Source: Modicisalibacter coralii
GTDB taxonomy: Bacteria > Pseudomonadota > Gammaproteobacteria > Pseudomonadales > Halomonadaceae
DNA: 64,000 nt
NCBI RefSeq assembly: GCF_004117855.1
Contig: NZ_QWBW01000022.1
Span: 1 to 64,000 of the forward strand
Direction: 5' to 3'
Part shown: piece by piece, positions 42,745 through 52,163 of the stretch
Numbering within the stretch: position 1 is the first letter of the stretch
Layout of the letters: every line of letters begins with the position of its first letter
Notes under the pieces: model-generated
Told to the model about the DNA's origin: nothing
Seen by the model: the letters and a program-made list of their open reading frames with translations, nothing else
Database searches by the model: none
Position numbers and translations under genes: made by a program

Positions 42745-43752
42745 ATGTCGACACGCCGCTTCAACGGACTCGCCGCCGCCCTCGCGGGGGCCGCCCTGCT
42801 GTGCTCCGCGCTCACCGCGCAGGCCCGCGAATACTCCGTCTCCACCGTGCTCTCGAACGCCTTCCCCTGGGGCCAGGGCGCCGACAAGTGGGCCGAGCTG
42901 GTCAAGGAGCGCTCCGACGGGCGCATCACGCTGCGCGTCTATCCCAATTCACAACTGGTCAACGGCGACCAGACCCGCGAGTTCTCGGCGATGCGCCAGG
43001 GGCTGATCGACATGGCGGTGGGCTCGACCATCAACTGGTCGCCGCAGGTGCCCCAGCTCAATCTCTTCTCGCTGCCGTTCCTGATGCCCGACTACGACGC
43101 CGTCGATGCGGTCACCGGCGGCGAGGCCGGCGAGCAGGTCTTCGCGGCCATCGAGTCGCGTGGCGTGATCCCGCTGGCCTGGGGCGAGAACGGCTTCCGC
43201 GAGCTGTCCAACTCCAAGTTGCCGATCGATTCCCCCGAGGACCTCGAGGGCCTGAAGATCCGCGTGGTCGGTTCACCGCTGTTCCACGACACCTTCACCG
43301 CACTGGGCGCCAACCCCACCCAGATGAGCTGGGCCGACGCCAAGCCGGCGCTGACCACCGGCGCGGTGGACGGTCAGGAGAACCCGCTGTCGGTGTTCGA
43401 CGTGGCGCGCATCGACCAGGTTGGGCAGAAGTATCTGACGCGGTGGCACTACATGAACGATCCGCTGATCTTCGCCGTCAACCGCAACGTCTGGCAGCAG
43501 TTCCCCGAAGCCGATCGCGAACTGCTGCGTCAGGCCGCCGTGGACGCCGGCGCCTGGGAGATCGAGAAGTCGCGTGGCGAGCGTGACGAGCGCCTGGCGG
43601 CGATCAAGGAGCGCGGGGTCGAGGTCATCGAGCTCGACGACGCCCAGCGTCAGGCCTTCGCCGATGCGACCCAGAGCGTCTACGACGAGTGGGCGCCGCA
43701 GATCGGCGAAGACCTGGTCGAGACCGCCCGCCAGGCCGTCGAGAACCGCTGA
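42745..43752 (+). CDS. TRAP transporter substrate-binding protein, DctP family (second system)
   Basis: A 335-residue periplasmic binding protein. Signal peptide ~1-27 ending AQA before REYSVSTV. DctP features: YPNSQLVNGDQTREFSAMRQGLIDMAV, LPFLMPDYDAVDAV, LEGLKIRVVGSPLF and TTGAVDGQENPLSVF, which carries the ligand-binding stretch. An AAGGA ribosome site precedes the ATG. It heads a dctPQM operon; substrate probably a C4-dicarboxylate or related acid, not determined. Confidence 0.93.
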   Translation: MSTRRFNGLAAALAGAALLCSALTAQAREYSVSTVLSNAFPWGQGADKWAELVKERSDGRITLRVYPNSQLVNGDQTREFSAMRQGLIDMAVGSTINWSPQVPQLNLFSLPFLMPDYDAVDAVTGGEAGEQVFAAIESRGVIPLAWGENGFRELSNSKLPIDSPEDLEGLKIRVVGSPLFHDTFTALGANPTQMSWADAKPALTTGAVDGQENPLSVFDVARIDQVGQKYLTRWHYMNDPLIFAVNRNVWQQFPEADRELLRQAAVDAGAWEIEKSRGERDERLAAIKERGVEVIELDDAQRQAFADATQSVYDEWAPQIGEDLVETARQAVENR

Positions 43753-43783
43753 GCCTCCAGGTTCTCAAATCCGTAAGCCCGTT

Positions 43784-43803
43784 GGTCGGCCGGTGTGCCG
43801 ACC
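43784..43803 (+). promoter_or_regulatory. Stem-loop between dctP and dctQ of the second TRAP system
   Basis: GGTCGGC (43784-43790) pairs perfectly with GCCGACC (43797-43803) over a 6-base loop, 20 bases before the dctQ start. It is a likely mRNA-processing or attenuation hairpin. Confidence 0.55.
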
Positions 43804-43822
43804 GATGCATGACGAGGTCCAC

Positions 43823-44302
43823 ATGAAACCGCAACCGGATGCGCGACTCGAGCGCGTTCTGGCCACGCTCGCCCTGGTGGTGATCGCCCTGATCAGCTTC
43901 GCCAACGTGGTGGTGCGTTATGTCACCGATGCCTCCTTCGCCTTCACCGAGGAGATATCGGTCTTCCTGCTGGTGGTCGTGACCTTCGCCGGCGCGGCGG
44001 TGGCGCTGCGCCGCAACGGTCACATCCGTATCGGTCTGGTCGAGCGGGCCCTGCCGCCCGGCCCGCGGCGGGCGCTGATCGCGCTGCAGGGACTCGCCGG
44101 CCTGGTGGTGCTGGGGCTGATCACCGGTTACGGCGCGCAGATGGCCTGGCAGGAGTATCACTGGCAATCGCTGTCGCCGGGGCTCGGCGTGCCGCAATGG
44201 TGGTACCTGGTGTGGCTGCCGGTGTTGTCTCTGTTGATGCTCGTGCGGCTGGTTCAGCAGACCCTCGATCGCTTGCGCGGAGGGCTCGCCGATGAGTCCT
44301 GA
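43823..44302 (+). CDS. TRAP transporter small permease, DctQ family (second system)
   Basis: A 159-residue membrane protein with four helices. DctQ signatures: LISFANVVVRYVTDASFAFTEEISVFLLVVVTFAGAA and LRRNGHIRIGLVERALPP. The ATG at 43823 has a GAGGTCCAC ribosome site; an ATG 15 bases upstream is possible. It overlaps dctM by 11 bases. Confidence 0.9.
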   Translation: MKPQPDARLERVLATLALVVIALISFANVVVRYVTDASFAFTEEISVFLLVVVTFAGAAVALRRNGHIRIGLVERALPPGPRRALIALQGLAGLVVLGLITGYGAQMAWQEYHWQSLSPGLGVPQWWYLVWLPVLSLLMLVRLVQQTLDRLRGGLADES

Positions 44303-45587
44303 TCTGCTGATGATCGCCAGCTTCGGGCTGCTGTTGCTGGCCGGCGTACCGGTGGCCTTCTCGCTGGGCCTGGCCGGGGCGGTGGGGATCGTCACCGGAC
44401 TCTCGCCGGAGATGCTGGCGACGCTGGGCACCAACACCTACAACAGCATCGCCAAGTACCCGCTGATCGCCATTCCGCTGTTCATCCTCACCGGCTTGAT
44501 CTTCGAACGCGCCGGTGTCGCCGCGCGGCTGGTGCGCTTCGCCCAGGCGTTGATCGGCCCCCGTCACGGCGGGCTGGCGCTGGTCGCGGTACTGGTCTGT
44601 CTGATCATGGGCGGCATGAGCGGCTCGGGCCCGGCGGATGCCGCGGCGGTGGCGATGGTGATGCTGCCCAGCATGACCCGCGCCGGCTACCCCAAGCCGT
44701 TCTCGGCGACACTGATCGCCGCCTCGGCCTCCACGGCGATCCTGATTCCGCCGTCGGTGGCGCTGATCCTCTATTCGATCGTGGTGCCGGGCGTCGACCT
44801 GCGCGCGCTGTTCGCCGCGGGACTGTTTCCCGGCATTCTGGCCGGCGTGGCGCTGCTGCTGCCGGCGTTCTGGCTGTCGCGGCGTTACGGCTGGGAAGCC
44901 CCCGACGCCGTCGAGCGACCGGCGCTGGGGGCGAGCTTCCGTCAGGCGATTCCCGCACTGTTCGCCCCGGTATTGATCCTCGGCGGGTTGCGTAGCGGCC
45001 TGTTCACACCCACCGAGGCCGCCGTCGCGGCGGTGGCCTACGGCGTGGTGGTGGGGGTGTTCCTCACCCGTGAGCTCGACTGGCGCGAACTCTGGCGGTT
45101 GATCGGCGAGGCGGCGACGATCTCCGGGGTGGTGATGCTGATCATCGCCCTGGCGGGGATCTTCGCCTGGGCAGGCACCATGCTGGGGACGTTCCGTCAT
45201 CTCGCCGAATGGCTGATCACCCTGTCCGACAACGGTGCGGTGCTGCTCGCCCTGATCATGATCGCGGTGCTGCTCGCCGGGATGCTGCTGGATGCCATCT
45301 CGATCTATCTGATCCTGATGCCGATCCTGATCCCGGTGATGCAGCATTTCGGCTGGAATCCGGTGTGGTTCGGCATCCTGCTGGCGATGAACATCGCCAT
45401 CGGTCAGTACACGCCGCCGGTGGCGGTCAACCTGATGGTCACCACCGAGGTGGCGGGCATCCGCCTCGAGCAGACCCTGGGCTGGGCGCTGGTGTTCGTC
45501 GCCGCCATGGCGGTGGCGCTGCTGCTGGTGGCGCTGTTTCCGCCGATCGCCCTGTGGTTGCCGGGCGTGCTGGGCTACAACGTCTGA
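44292..45587 (+). CDS. TRAP transporter large permease, DctM family (second system)
   Basis: A 431-residue membrane protein with ~12 helices. DctM signatures: YPLIAIPLFILTGLIFERAGV, GGMSGSGPADAAAVAMVMLPSM, LIPPSVALILYSIVVPG and, near the C terminus, AIGQYTPPVAVNLMV. It completes the second TRAP system. Its stop codon abuts the inverted-repeat element at 45588, which may act as the transcript end. Confidence 0.92.
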   Translation: MSPDLLMIASFGLLLLAGVPVAFSLGLAGAVGIVTGLSPEMLATLGTNTYNSIAKYPLIAIPLFILTGLIFERAGVAARLVRFAQALIGPRHGGLALVAVLVCLIMGGMSGSGPADAAAVAMVMLPSMTRAGYPKPFSATLIAASASTAILIPPSVALILYSIVVPGVDLRALFAAGLFPGILAGVALLLPAFWLSRRYGWEAPDAVERPALGASFRQAIPALFAPVLILGGLRSGLFTPTEAAVAAVAYGVVVGVFLTRELDWRELWRLIGEAATISGVVMLIIALAGIFAWAGTMLGTFRHLAEWLITLSDNGAVLLALIMIAVLLAGMLLDAISIYLILMPILIPVMQHFGWNPVWFGILLAMNIAIGQYTPPVAVNLMVTTEVAGIRLEQTLGWALVFVAAMAVALLLVALFPPIALWLPGVLGYNV

Positions 45588-45728
45588 GAGGGTGTTTACA
45601 AATTAGGCGAGCGAAGGCAAGACAAGGCAAAATCGGCCGAAAAAGCGGAGTTTACACAGAGTAAATGAGCATTTTGAGGCCGATTTTAACGCCGTATTGT
45701 CGAGCGCAGGCATTTTGTAAACACCCTC
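45588..45728. mobile_element. MITE/REP-like element, 141 bp, with perfect 15-bp terminal inverted repeats
   Basis: GAGGGTGTTTACAAA (45588-45602) and TTTGTAAACACCCTC (45714-45728) are perfect inverted repeats. Inside lies a second inverted pair, AAAATCGGCC (45629-45638) and GGCCGATTTT (45678-45687), around a TTTAC/GTAAA hairpin, so the whole can fold back. TGA flanks both ends, and the left copy is the dctM stop codon. The interior is clearly related to the element at 57821-57966 in opposite orientation. No coding capacity. Confidence 0.8.
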
Positions 45729-45754
45729 TGAGAGCCTCTAGGTGGATAAACTCG

Positions 45755-46819
45755 CTAGGTATCCATGACCAACACCGGCTTGATCACCCGGCCGGCCTCG
45801 GCGTCCTCGGCCGCCGCCTCGATGGCCTCGAAGGGGTAGCGCGTGATCAGACGCTCGAGGGGAAAGTCGCCACGGCGATGTGCATCGAGCAGCCAGGGGA
45901 TGAAGCGCTGCGGGTCGGCGTCGCCCTGGATCACCGAGTGGCCCTGCTGACCCGGCTCCAGGCCGCCGCCCGCGGCGCCGGTGAGCCAGGCCACGCGGCC
46001 ATCGGCGGCCAGCCACCCGGGGATGGCGGCGAAGATGGCGGCATCCCCGGCCGTGTCGATCAGCGCCGGCGCGCCGGCGGGAAAGGCGTCACGCATCCCG
46101 CCCGCCAGTGCCGCCTCGGGCGCCAGGGTGCGGGTCGCGCCCAGTGAGGCGGCCAGCTCGCGGCGCTCGGCGAGCGGCTCGATCACCACGCGCGGCTCGG
46201 CGCCGACGATGTTCGCCGCCAGTAGTGCCCCCAGCCCCACCGCGCCGGCGCCGACGATCGCCAGCCCCTCGCCGGCGGCCAGCGCCAGGGAGTTGACCAC
46301 CGTGCCGGCGCCGGTCTGCAGCCCGCAGCCCAGCGGGGCGACCAGCGCCAGGTCGAGTTCGCGATCGACGCGCACGGCATTGCGTCGCGCGGCCAGCGCA
46401 TGGGTGGCGAACGCCGACTGGCCGAAGAAGTGCCCTCGCACGCCGTCGCTCAGGGCGTTGCTGCCATCCAGCCGGGTGCCGGCGAAATTGAGGGTCATGA
46501 AATGGGCGCAGTCGGCGGGATGCCCGGCGCGGCAGGCCGCGCACGCCCCGCAGGCGGCGAAGCTCAGCACCACGGCGTCGCCGGGGGCGAGATCGTCGAC
46601 ATCGCGCCCCACCACCTCGACGATACCCGCGCCCTCGTGCCCCAGCACGCTGGGCGTCGGGCAGCTCGCGGCCATGTCGAGGTCGGTATGGCAGATCCCG
46701 CAGGCATGAATCCTGACGAGGATTTCATCGTCGCGGGGCGCGTCGAGTTCGAGCGTTTCCAACCGCCAGCGCGCGCCTGAGCGACCGGCCACGGCCGCGC
46801 GGATTGTCTGTCGGTGCAT
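45755..46819 (-). CDS. Zinc-dependent alcohol dehydrogenase (medium-chain, aryl-alcohol type)
   Basis: A 354-residue NAD-dependent medium-chain dehydrogenase. Catalytic zinc ligands Cys43 (GICHTD) and His61 (LGHEGAG); structural zinc ligands Cys90, Cys93, Cys96 and Cys104 (CGACAACRAGHPADC). The Rossmann motif GAGAVGLGAL follows. HFFGQSAFATHALA is typical of class III and aryl-alcohol types. It may oxidise aromatic or primary alcohols; the neighbouring genes do not settle this. The predicted promoter lies in the 81 bases shared with the divergent nitroreductase gene. Confidence 0.92.
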   Translation of the reverse strand: MHRQTIRAAVAGRSGARWRLETLELDAPRDDEILVRIHACGICHTDLDMAASCPTPSVLGHEGAGIVEVVGRDVDDLAPGDAVVLSFAACGACAACRAGHPADCAHFMTLNFAGTRLDGSNALSDGVRGHFFGQSAFATHALAARRNAVRVDRELDLALVAPLGCGLQTGAGTVVNSLALAAGEGLAIVGAGAVGLGALLAANIVGAEPRVVIEPLAERRELAASLGATRTLAPEAALAGGMRDAFPAGAPALIDTAGDAAIFAAIPGWLAADGRVAWLTGAAGGGLEPGQQGHSVIQGDADPQRFIPWLLDAHRRGDFPLERLITRYPFEAIEAAAEDAEAGRVIKPVLVMDT

Positions 46820-46900
46820 GGGGATGTCCTTAGCCAGCTAGGATTTCGCCAATGCCTTCCTTATAGTCGTTGATTCTCACTTCGCAAAGGAGCCGTCGGC

Positions 46901-47497
46901 ATGTCATCGACCGTCGATCAGCAGGCGCTGGAGCAGGCCTTTCTCTCGGCACGGACCCATCACGCCTTTCAGCCGCAGCGCCCGGTGGACGAAGCGACCC
47001 TGAGGCAGCTCTACGAGCTGCTCAAGTGGGCACCGACCTCGATGAACTCGCAGCCCGGGCGCTTCGTGTTCGTCACCAGCCCCGCGGCCAAGGCACGCTT
47101 GCTGCCGAGGGTCGCCGAGGGCAACCGGGCGCAGACCGAGCAGGCGCCGGTCACCGTGATCGTCGCCTACGACACACAGTTCTACGAGCACCTGCCCGAA
47201 CAGTTTCCGGTCAAGGCCGATGCTCGCGAGATGTTCGCCGGTGCCCCGGCGAGCGCCGAGGAGAACGCCTTTCGCAACGGTTCGTTGCAGGGCGGTTACC
47301 TGATTCTGGCGGCGCGGCTGCTGGGACTGGATTGCGGACCGATGAGCGGTTTCGATCGCGCCGGCGTGGACGCCGAGTTCTTCCCGGAGGGTCGCTGGCG
47401 CAGCAACTTCCTGGTTAACCTGGGTTACGGCGACGCCGACGAGCTCTACCCGCGCGGGCCGCGCCTGGATTTCGAGACGGCGGCGCGCGTTCTCTGA
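46901..47497 (+). CDS. Nitroreductase-family protein, RutE/HadB-like
   Basis: A 198-residue flavin-dependent protein close to RutE (196 residues), which reduces malonic semialdehyde to 3-hydroxypropionate in pyrimidine breakdown. FMN-fold features: [40 protein letters not shown] and [29 protein letters not shown]. An AAAGGAG ribosome site precedes the ATG. No other rut genes are present, so the role could be general aldehyde or quinone reduction. Confidence 0.88.
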   Translation: MSSTVDQQALEQAFLSARTHHAFQPQRPVDEATLRQLYELLKWAPTSMNSQPGRFVFVTSPAAKARLLPRVAEGNRAQTEQAPVTVIVAYDTQFYEHLPEQFPVKADAREMFAGAPASAEENAFRNGSLQGGYLILAARLLGLDCGPMSGFDRAGVDAEFFPEGRWRSNFLVNLGYGDADELYPRGPRLDFETAARVL

Positions 47498-47928
47498 GTC
47501 GGCCCGGCGGCGGGTGCGTTCGCCCCGGGGCATCGAGCACGGCCGGGGCAGGGGAGTGAGCGGCGGGGCCGTCTCTGGCGTGCGTCTCGGGGCGCCGACC
47601 ACTCGTCGGGCCGATCGCCGACGAACCTGGCAATCAGGTAGCGGGAAGTTCTGTCAGGTGGCTTCAAGGCGGGAAAAAATATTGTATGATCACAACCGCT
47701 TAACTGACCCTTCCCGAAAAATCGGATCGGTTGAGGCAAACGCCCTGTAAACGCTGGGCTGAACTACGCTTGACGGAAGGCGACGCCATCGTATCGCAGC
47801 GGGCAGGCGGTGAGCATGGCGTCGTATCGGGGGCACACCGCCCGAGCGCTTTCCGAGCCCGTCTGGAAAGCCGGCACGCGCCTCGGGACGTGAACCCGTG
47901 ACAACAAACTCAAGAAGAGGTGTCTTGC
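47498..47928 (+). other. Intergenic leader of the TAXI-TRAP operon
   Basis: 431 bases with no gene. A TATGAT -10-like hexamer (47685-47690) sits within TTGT-ATGATC-ACAA (47682-47695), a weak inverted repeat in an AT-rich spot. The -35 region is poor. The long 5' leader (about 240 bases) could hold RNA-level control, but I see no known riboswitch. Confidence 0.5.
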
Positions 47929-48903
47929 ATGAAACGCCACTTGCTATCCGCACTGTTCTCCGGCGCCCTGCTGGGAGCCGCGACCCTGGGCGCCGCACCC
48001 GCCGCCCAGGCACAGCAGAACTTCATCACCATCGGTACCGGCGGCCAGACCGGCGTCTACTATGTGGTCGGTCAGTCGATCTGCCGCATGGTCAACCGGG
48101 TCGACGACGCCAACATCAAGTGTAACGCGCCGTCCACCGGCGGTTCGGTGGCCAACATCAACGGCATCATGTCCGGCGAACTGGACATGGGCGTCGCCCA
48201 GTCCGACGTCGCCTACCGTGCCTACAACGGCGAGGGCACCTTCGAGGAGCCGTTCAAGGAACTGCGTTCGGTGTTCTCGATGCATGGCGAGCCGCTGACC
48301 CTGCTGGCCCGCGCCGACTCGGGCATCGAGACACTCGATGATCTCAAGGGCAAGCGTGTCAACATCGGCAACCCGGGCTCCGGCCAGCGCGCCACCATGG
48401 AAGTGCTGATGGACGCCAAGGGCTGGGATACCGGCGTCTACTCGCTGGCCTCCGAGCTGACCGCCGCCGAGCAGGCCTCCGCGCTGGCGGACAACAACAT
48501 CGACGCCATGGTCTATGTGGTCGGCCATCCCAACGGCTCGATCCAGGAAGCGACCACCACGGTCGATGCCAAGCTGATCCCGCTGACCGGCGACGCCGTC
48601 GATTCGCTGGTCGAGAAGTATCCCTACTACTCCAAGGTCACCATCCCCGGCGGTCTGTACAAGGGGAATCCTGACGACGTCGAGACCTTCGGCGTGAAGG
48701 CGACCGTGGTCACCGATGCCGACACCGATGCCGATACGGTCTACCAGACCGTCAAGGCGGTGTTCGAGAACTTCGACCGCTTCAAGAAGCTGCATCCGGC
48801 ATTCGCCAACCTCGAGCCCGAACAGATGATCAGCGACGGTCTGACCGCACCGCTGCACGAAGGCGCGGCCCGCTACTACAAGGAGCGTGGCTGGATCGAC
48901 TGA
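47929..48903 (+). CDS. TAXI-family TRAP substrate-binding protein
   Basis: A 324-residue periplasmic binding protein of the TAXI type. Signal peptide ~1-26 ending AQAQQ; TAXI features FITIGTGGQTGVYYVVGQSI, CNAPSTGGSVANINGIMSGELDMGVAQSD and NIGNPGSGQRATMEVLMDA. The ATG at 47929 has an AAGAGGTG ribosome site. It pairs with the fused permease downstream. The ligand is unknown; glutamate/2-oxoglutarate-like acids are known for some TAXI proteins. Confidence 0.92.
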   Translation: MKRHLLSALFSGALLGAATLGAAPAAQAQQNFITIGTGGQTGVYYVVGQSICRMVNRVDDANIKCNAPSTGGSVANINGIMSGELDMGVAQSDVAYRAYNGEGTFEEPFKELRSVFSMHGEPLTLLARADSGIETLDDLKGKRVNIGNPGSGQRATMEVLMDAKGWDTGVYSLASELTAAEQASALADNNIDAMVYVVGHPNGSIQEATTTVDAKLIPLTGDAVDSLVEKYPYYSKVTIPGGLYKGNPDDVETFGVKATVVTDADTDADTVYQTVKAVFENFDRFKKLHPAFANLEPEQMISDGLTAPLHEGAARYYKERGWID

Positions 48904-48930
48904 GCCCGGGAAGCATCCCGCCTTGCTCAT

Positions 48931-48962
48931 GATGCGCGGCTGCCCTGGGGCAGTCGCGCATC
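48931..48962 (+). promoter_or_regulatory. Stem-loop between TAXI binding-protein and permease genes
   Basis: Arms 48931-48945 and 48948-48962 pair over 15 positions, with one G-U in RNA, followed by TTT. It is either a partial terminator or a stabilising hairpin that raises binding-protein over permease expression. Confidence 0.65.
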
Positions 48963-49065
48963 TTTGGTTATCGGGCGTCGCCGCGACGCCTACACTTAGA
49001 CGCAGTCGACACCCTTCCCCACGGCGGTGATCAGCGGCGGGGTGTTGGTCTCACAGGGCATTGTC

Positions 49066-51663
49066 ATGGCTGAAAACAACACGTCGGCATCCGCCAGCTC
49101 CCAGGATCTGGAGGATCTGGTCGCTTCCAGCGATACCGGATCGCGCAAGCTGGGCGGTGCGCCACAGAAGATTCTCCTGGGTGGCGCGGCCGCCTGGTCG
49201 CTGTTCCAGTTGTGGATTGCCTCGCCGCTTCCCTTCATTCTGCGCTTCGGGGTCTTCAGTGCCACCGAGGCGCGCTCCATTCACCTGGCCTTCGCCATGT
49301 TCCTGGCCTATCTCGCCTATCCGGCGCTCAAGCGTTCGCCGCGCGACCGGGTTCCGGTGAGCGACTGGATCATGGCGATACTGGCGGCCGGGGCCGCCGC
49401 CTATCTCTATCTGTTCTACGATCAGCTCGCCCAGCGTCCCGGCAACCCCATCACTCAGGACGTGGTGGTCGCCGTGGTGGGCGTGCTGCTGCTGCTCGAG
49501 GCGACCCGCCGCGCGCTGGGCCCGCCGCTGATGATCGTGGCCATCGTGTTCCTCGTCTACTCGCTGGCCGGCCCCTACATGCCGGGCATGCTGGCGCACC
49601 GCGGGGTGAGCTTCGAGGGGCTGGCCAACCACCAGTGGCTGACCACCCAGGGGGTGTTCGGCATCGCGCTGGGCGTGTCGACCAGCTTCGTGTTCCTGTT
49701 CGTGCTGTTCGGCGCGCTGCTCGACAAGGCCGGTGCCGGCAACTACTTCATCAAGGTGGCCTTCTCGCTGCTCGGCCACTACAAGGGCGGTCCGGCCAAG
49801 GCGGCGGTGGTCGCCTCGGGCATGACCGGGCTGATCTCCGGCTCGTCGATCGCCAACGTGGTGACCACCGGCACCTTCACCATCCCGATGATGAAACGGG
49901 TGGGATTCTCCGCCGAGAAGGCCGGGGCGGTCGAGGTGGCCTCGTCGGTCAACGGCCAGATCATGCCGCCGGTGATGGGCGCTGCGGCCTTCCTGATGGT
50001 CGAATACGTGGGCATCTCCTACGTCGAGGTGATCAAGCACGCCTTTCTCCCGGCGTTGATCTCTTACATCGCCCTGGTCTACATCGTTCACCTCGAAGCC
50101 ATGAAGGCGGGCATGAAGGGGCTCGAGAGCAGCAATCCGGTCAAGCCGCTGCTCAACAAGGTGATCGGTTTCCTGACCGGCCTGCTGGCGCTGATGGCGC
50201 TGTCGTTCGTCGTCTATTACGGGCTGGGCTGGCTCAAGCCGGTGCTCGGCGAGGCCACGCCCTGGGTGGTTTCCGTCGTCCTGGCGTTGGTCTACGTGGG
50301 GCTGCTCAAGGTCGGCTCGAACTATCCCGAACTCGAGGAGGACGATCCCAACGAGGAAGTGGTCAGGCTGCCCCGGACCCGCCCCACGGTGATGGTCGGC
50401 CTGCACTACATCCTGCCGGTGATCGTGCTGGTGTGGTGTCTGATGGTCGAACGCCTCTCGCCGGGCCTTTCGGCCTTCTGGGCCACGGTGTTCATGATCT
50501 TCATCATCGTCACCCAGCGGCCGATCATGGCGGTCTTCCGGGGGCACAGTGACATGGCCAGCGACATCCGTGCCGGCTTCGTCGACCTGTGGAGCGGCCT
50601 GGTCGACGGGGCGCGCAACATGATCGGCATCGGCATCGCCACGGCGACGGCGGGGATCATCGTCGGGGCGGTGGCGCAGACCGGCGTCGGCCTGGTGCTG
50701 GCCGATCTGGTCGAGACGCTGTCGATGGGCAATCTGATGCTGATGCTGCTGCTCACCGCGCTGCTCAGCCTGATCCTGGGCATGGGGCTGCCGACCACCG
50801 CCAACTACATCGTGGTCTCGGCGCTGCTGGCGCCGGTGATCGTCTCGCTGGGGCAGCAGAACGGCCTGCTGGTGCCGCTGATCGCCGTGCACCTGTTCGT
50901 GTTCTACTTCGGCATCATGGCCGATGTCACGCCGCCGGTGGGGCTGGCCTCGTTCGCCGCGGCGGCGGTCTCGGGGGGCGACCCGATCCGCACCGGCTTT
51001 CAGGCGTTCTACTACAGCCTGCGCACCGCGGCCTTGCCGTTTCTGTTCATCTTCAACACCGACCTGCTGCTGATCGACGTCGACCTCTGGCACGGGCTGC
51101 TGATCTTCGTCGTCGCCACGCTGGCGATGCTGATCTTCGCCGCGGCGACCCAGGGCTTCATGCTGGTCAAGAGTCGCTGGTACGAGAGCGTGCTGCTGCT
51201 GCTGGTGGCCTTCACGCTGTTCCGCCCCGGGTTCTGGATGGACATGATCCACGACCCGTATCGCGACGTGCCGCCGGCGCAGTTCGAACAAGCGCTCGGC
51301 AATCTGGGCAAGGGCGACAACCTGCGTGTCCAGGTCGACGGCGTGGATGCCTATGGCAACCCGACCAGCTTCTTCGTGCTGATCCCCGCGCCGGAGGGCG
51401 CCACCGGCACCGAGCGCATGGATAACCTGGGCCTGCAACTGATGCAGGAGGACGGCAAGACGCTGGTCGACATGACCACCTTCGGCAGCCAGGCGGAGGA
51501 ACTGGGTTTCGAGTTCGACCAGCAGATCGTCTCGGTCAAGGCGCCGGTCGAGCGTTGGGCCAAGGAGTGGATGTGGATTCCGGGGCTGGCGGTATTCGTC
51601 CTGGTGGTGCTGTTGCAGCAGCGTCGTCGGCGGGGCTCGTCCACGCCGGCACCGGCCGTATAG
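49066..51663 (+). CDS. TRAP transporter fused permease (4TM/12TM, TAXI type)
   Basis: An 865-residue inner-membrane protein joining the small and large permease parts, with about 18 hydrophobic helices. DctM-like signatures: GALLDKAGAGNYFIKVAFSLLG, SGMTGLISGSSIANVVTTGTFTIPMMKR, SSVNGQIMPPVMGAAAFLM and GLPTTANYIVVSALLAPV. The hydrophilic stretch at ~740-840 before a last helix fits the DUF3394 domain of this subfamily. The start at 49066 (MAENNTSAS) gives the soluble N terminus. It is followed nine bases later by a UspA-like gene. Confidence 0.93.
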   Translation: MAENNTSASASSQDLEDLVASSDTGSRKLGGAPQKILLGGAAAWSLFQLWIASPLPFILRFGVFSATEARSIHLAFAMFLAYLAYPALKRSPRDRVPVSDWIMAILAAGAAAYLYLFYDQLAQRPGNPITQDVVVAVVGVLLLLEATRRALGPPLMIVAIVFLVYSLAGPYMPGMLAHRGVSFEGLANHQWLTTQGVFGIALGVSTSFVFLFVLFGALLDKAGAGNYFIKVAFSLLGHYKGGPAKAAVVASGMTGLISGSSIANVVTTGTFTIPMMKRVGFSAEKAGAVEVASSVNGQIMPPVMGAAAFLMVEYVGISYVEVIKHAFLPALISYIALVYIVHLEAMKAGMKGLESSNPVKPLLNKVIGFLTGLLALMALSFVVYYGLGWLKPVLGEATPWVVSVVLALVYVGLLKVGSNYPELEEDDPNEEVVRLPRTRPTVMVGLHYILPVIVLVWCLMVERLSPGLSAFWATVFMIFIIVTQRPIMAVFRGHSDMASDIRAGFVDLWSGLVDGARNMIGIGIATATAGIIVGAVAQTGVGLVLADLVETLSMGNLMLMLLLTALLSLILGMGLPTTANYIVVSALLAPVIVSLGQQNGLLVPLIAVHLFVFYFGIMADVTPPVGLASFAAAAVSGGDPIRTGFQAFYYSLRTAALPFLFIFNTDLLLIDVDLWHGLLIFVVATLAMLIFAAATQGFMLVKSRWYESVLLLLVAFTLFRPGFWMDMIHDPYRDVPPAQFEQALGNLGKGDNLRVQVDGVDAYGNPTSFFVLIPAPEGATGTERMDNLGLQLMQEDGKTLVDMTTFGSQAEELGFEFDQQIVSVKAPVERWAKEWMWIPGLAVFVLVVLLQQRRRRGSSTPAPAV

Positions 51664-51672
51664 GGGGATCGC

Positions 51673-52101
51673 ATGTACCAGAAGATCGTCTTGCCCATCG
51701 ACATGAACGAACCGGCCTCCTGGGAGCGGGCGTTGCCCACGGCGCTCGCCCTGTGCCGGACCTTCGGGGCCAGCCTGCACGTGGTCACCGTGCTGCCGGA
51801 CTACCACATGCCGCTGGTGGGCAGTTTCTTCCCGAAAGACTTCAGCGAGAAGGCCCGTCGAGCGCTCTCCGAGGCGCAGCATCGCTTCGTCGCCGAGCAC
51901 GTGCCCGAGGACGTCTCCACGCAGTGCATCGTCGCCGAGGGCTCGCCCTACGAGGGAATCGTCGAAAGCGCCCGCTCGATCGGTGCCGATCTGATCGTCA
52001 TGGCGTCCCACAACAAGCGCAAGCTGGCCGATCTGCTGATCGGCCCCAATGCCGAGCATGTGGTGCATCACGCCGGCATCTCGGTGATGGTCGTGCGCTG
52101 A
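51673..52101 (+). CDS. UspA-family protein linked to the TAXI TRAP system (TeaD-like position)
   Basis: A 142-residue universal stress protein domain (KIVLPIDMNEPASWERALPTALAL at the N terminus, ISVMVVR at the C terminus). The ATP-binding signature G-x2-G-x9-G-S/T is degenerate: ASHNKRKLADLLIGPNAEHV has His-Asn-Lys-Arg-Lys where His-Gly-Arg-Ser-Gly is usual, and Gly-Pro for Gly-Ser. It is thus probably a non-ATP-binding type. In Halomonas elongata the UspA protein TeaD regulates the TeaABC TRAP transporter; the location here suggests a similar role (inference). A GGGGATCGC ribosome site precedes the ATG. Confidence 0.88.
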   Translation: MYQKIVLPIDMNEPASWERALPTALALCRTFGASLHVVTVLPDYHMPLVGSFFPKDFSEKARRALSEAQHRFVAEHVPEDVSTQCIVAEGSPYEGIVESARSIGADLIVMASHNKRKLADLLIGPNAEHVVHHAGISVMVVR

Positions 52102-52163
52102 ACGGGCCGGCGGGTGCGCCGTGATCGGCGGATCGAGATGACAACGCGTCGCCAGACGCTATG

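Noticed and set aside
47929-52101. Identification of the TAXI-TRAP locus as the ectoine transporter TeaABC
   Set aside because: TeaA is a DctP-type protein with separate TeaB and TeaC; here the binding protein is TAXI-type and the permease is fused. Only the UspA partner is similar.
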